6,686 nucleotides of DNA from CAYPYI01 sp964415085 (GTDB taxonomy: Bacteria > Bacillota > Clostridia > Tissierellales > Tissierellaceae): contig CAYPYI010000072.1 of assembly GCA_964415085.1 (NCBI GenBank), positions 1-6,686 of the forward strand. The letters run 5' to 3'. Shown piece after piece: positions 5,664 to 6,686 of the stretch (positions within the stretch are counted from its first letter, which is position 1; each line of letters starts with the position of its first letter). Position numbers and translations under genes: made by a program. The notes below the pieces were generated by a model. That model did not search any database and was not told the DNA's origin. It was given only the letters and a program-made list of their open reading frames with translations.

Positions 5664-6518
5664 CTATCTTTCTAAGTCCCTATGACTGACAATCACTTTA
5701 TGATTTTTTTCAATTAACATCTCACCTAGTTTTTCAGATATTGCAACCGATCTATGAAATCCTCCTGTACATCCTATACCAATTATAAGTTGAGTTTTTC
5801 CTTCATCAATATAATAAGGTATTAGAAATTCTAACATACTTTCAAGTTTATTTAAAAATATATTAGTCTGCGGCCATTTAAATATATATTCCTTTGTTAC
5901 ATCAAAAAGCCCTGGGATTTTCTTTAGTTCCGGAATATAATAAGGGTTTGGTAAAAATCTCACATCAAAAACTAAATCCGCATCTAGAAGTATTCCATTT
6001 TTAAATCCAAAGGATGAAATAACAATATTTAAATCTCTTTTTACTTCTCCCTTAACAAATATATTTCTAAGATCATTATCTAGCATTTTATTTGTCAAAT
6101 TAGATGTATCTATTATATAATAGGATCGATTTCTTATATCTTTTAATATTTCTCTTTCTAAATTAATTCCATCAACAATACTGCCTCTTTGATTTAAGGG
6201 GTGAGTTCTTCTTGATTCCTTATATCTTTTAACCAGCGATTCATTTGATGCATCTAAAAATAGTATCCTATAATCTATGCCCTTATCTGTAAGTTTTTCT
6301 AAAGATTCAAATAAACTATCAAAAAACTTTCCGCCTCTAACATCTACTACAACAGCTATTTTAGAATTCTTTTGTTCTGATTTTAAAAATAAGTCTGCAA
6401 ACTCTGGTAAAAGTGCAGGAGGTAAGTTATCCATACAATAATATCCTAAATCTTCAAAGGTTTTCATAGCAACTGACTTTCCCGCTCCTGATAGTCCTGT
6501 TATTATTAGTAGTTCCAT
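5664..6518 (-). CDS. rapZ: RapZ/YvcJ, nucleotide-binding adapter protein
   Basis: RapZ has an N-terminal P-loop domain and a C-terminal effector/RNA-binding domain. In E. coli it senses glucosamine-6-phosphate and guides RNase E to the small RNA GlmZ; Bacillus YvcJ hydrolyses nucleotides and affects competence, and no GlmZ is known there, so the RNA partner in this organism is open. The Walker A motif is GLSGAGKS (8-15), with CMDNLPP (28-34), DVRGG (59-63) and LFLDA (86-90) also in the N-terminal half. The C-terminal half has DVRFLPNPYY (185-194) and GCTGGFHRSV (249-258). I start at ATG 6518, giving 284 residues as in E. coli. An in-frame GTG at 6530 would add 4 residues but its own codons overlap the ribosome site. 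It lies between the PHP gene and yvcK, with gaps of 1 and 9 bases. Confidence 0.95.
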   Translation of the reverse strand: MELLIITGLSGAGKSVAMKTFEDLGYYCMDNLPPALLPEFADLFLKSEQKNSKIAVVVDVRGGKFFDSLFESLEKLTDKGIDYRILFLDASNESLVKRYKESRRTHPLNQRGSIVDGINLEREILKDIRNRSYYIIDTSNLTNKMLDNDLRNIFVKGEVKRDLNIVISSFGFKNGILLDADLVFDVRFLPNPYYIPELKKIPGLFDVTKEYIFKWPQTNIFLNKLESMLEFLIPYYIDEGKTQLIIGIGCTGGFHRSVAISEKLGEMLIEKNHKVIVSHRDLER

Positions 6519-6519
6519 T

Positions 6520-6686
6520 TTATACCTCACTTTTTAAATTAATTATCCTGCTTTCATCTAATCCTGCTAACCTTGCTCTAGCAAGTCCTGATGTTATATC
6601 TGCCACCCTATCTTTTGAGTGTGCATCACTTCCTAAAACAAAATCTACATCCTCACTCGCAGCTAATTTAATATTTTCTACTGATA
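6520..6686 (-). CDS. PHP-domain metal-dependent phosphoesterase, C-terminal 54 residues (5' end outside window)
   Basis: The frame read from the window edge to TAA (6522-6520) encodes 54 residues. They contain FVLGSDAHSKDRVAD (15-29), the last metal-binding motif of PHP hydrolases (the D and H of GSDAH), followed by the short C-terminal helix LARARLAGLDESRIINL. PHP proteins of the YcdX/histidinol-phosphatase type are phosphoesterases. In many clostridial genomes such a gene precedes rapZ. The stop lies one base before the rapZ ATG, so they share an operon. The substrate cannot be judged from this fragment, and the rest of the active site lies outside the window. Confidence 0.85.
   Translation of the reverse strand, partial: SVENIKLAASEDVDFVLGSDAHSKDRVADITSGLARARLAGLDESRIINLKSEV
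6525..6528 (-). promoter_or_regulatory. Ribosome binding site deciding the rapZ start
   Basis: GAGG (minus strand 6528-6525) ends 6 bases before ATG 6518, which favours this start over the GTG at 6530. It is also the penultimate codon region of the upstream PHP gene, so rapZ is translationally coupled to it. Confidence 0.7.

Noticed and set aside
6519..6530. GTG start of rapZ at 6530, four codons upstream
   Set aside because: The GTG overlaps the GAGG ribosome site and the end of the PHP gene. The ATG at 6518 has correct spacing and gives the family length of 284.

Overview
The window is strongly AT-rich, uses Shine-Dalgarno sites of the GGAGG/GAGGTG type, and carries the rapZ-yvcK-whiA-HPr gene order typical of Firmicutes. 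dnaE follows HPr directly, which suggests a low-GC anaerobic Firmicute (Clostridia or Tissierellia) rather than Bacillus. The species cannot be read from the sequence. The window holds eight protein genes, six complete and two cut by the window edges. I see no RNA gene, mobile element, CRISPR array or origin.

Right part, minus strand (6686 down to 4641): the C-terminus of a PHP-domain protein, then rapZ, then yvcK. They are packed with gaps of 1 and 9 bases, and each ribosome site lies in or at the end of the preceding gene, so they almost certainly form one translationally coupled operon. RapZ and YvcK are both linked to UDP-sugar and cell-wall metabolism in other bacteria.

Middle, plus strand (3071 to 4618): a two-gene unit oriented against everything around it. 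It encodes an M42-family metallo-aminopeptidase and a 165-residue protein of uncertain function. The middle of that protein looks like the Rad52/ERF group of DNA single-strand annealing proteins, and its tail like those of phage recombinases. A perfect 14-bp hairpin terminator (4621-4651) closes this unit and also contains the last codons of yvcK, which arrives from the other side.

Left part, minus strand (2923 down to 1): whiA, with its own good promoter (TTAACA, 18 bases, TATAAT), then HPr (GTG start, 2 bases after whiA), a short hairpin that may attenuate transcription, and the first 549 codons of dnaE, cut just at its third catalytic aspartate codon.

Most of the window is conserved housekeeping. 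The parts that merit a second look are the two-gene insertion that splits yvcK from whiA, the possible annealing protein in it, and an authentic HPr (His15 and Ser46) at the position where Bacillus subtilis carries the His15-less paralogue Crh. I do not see convincing evidence for a wholly new multi-gene system.
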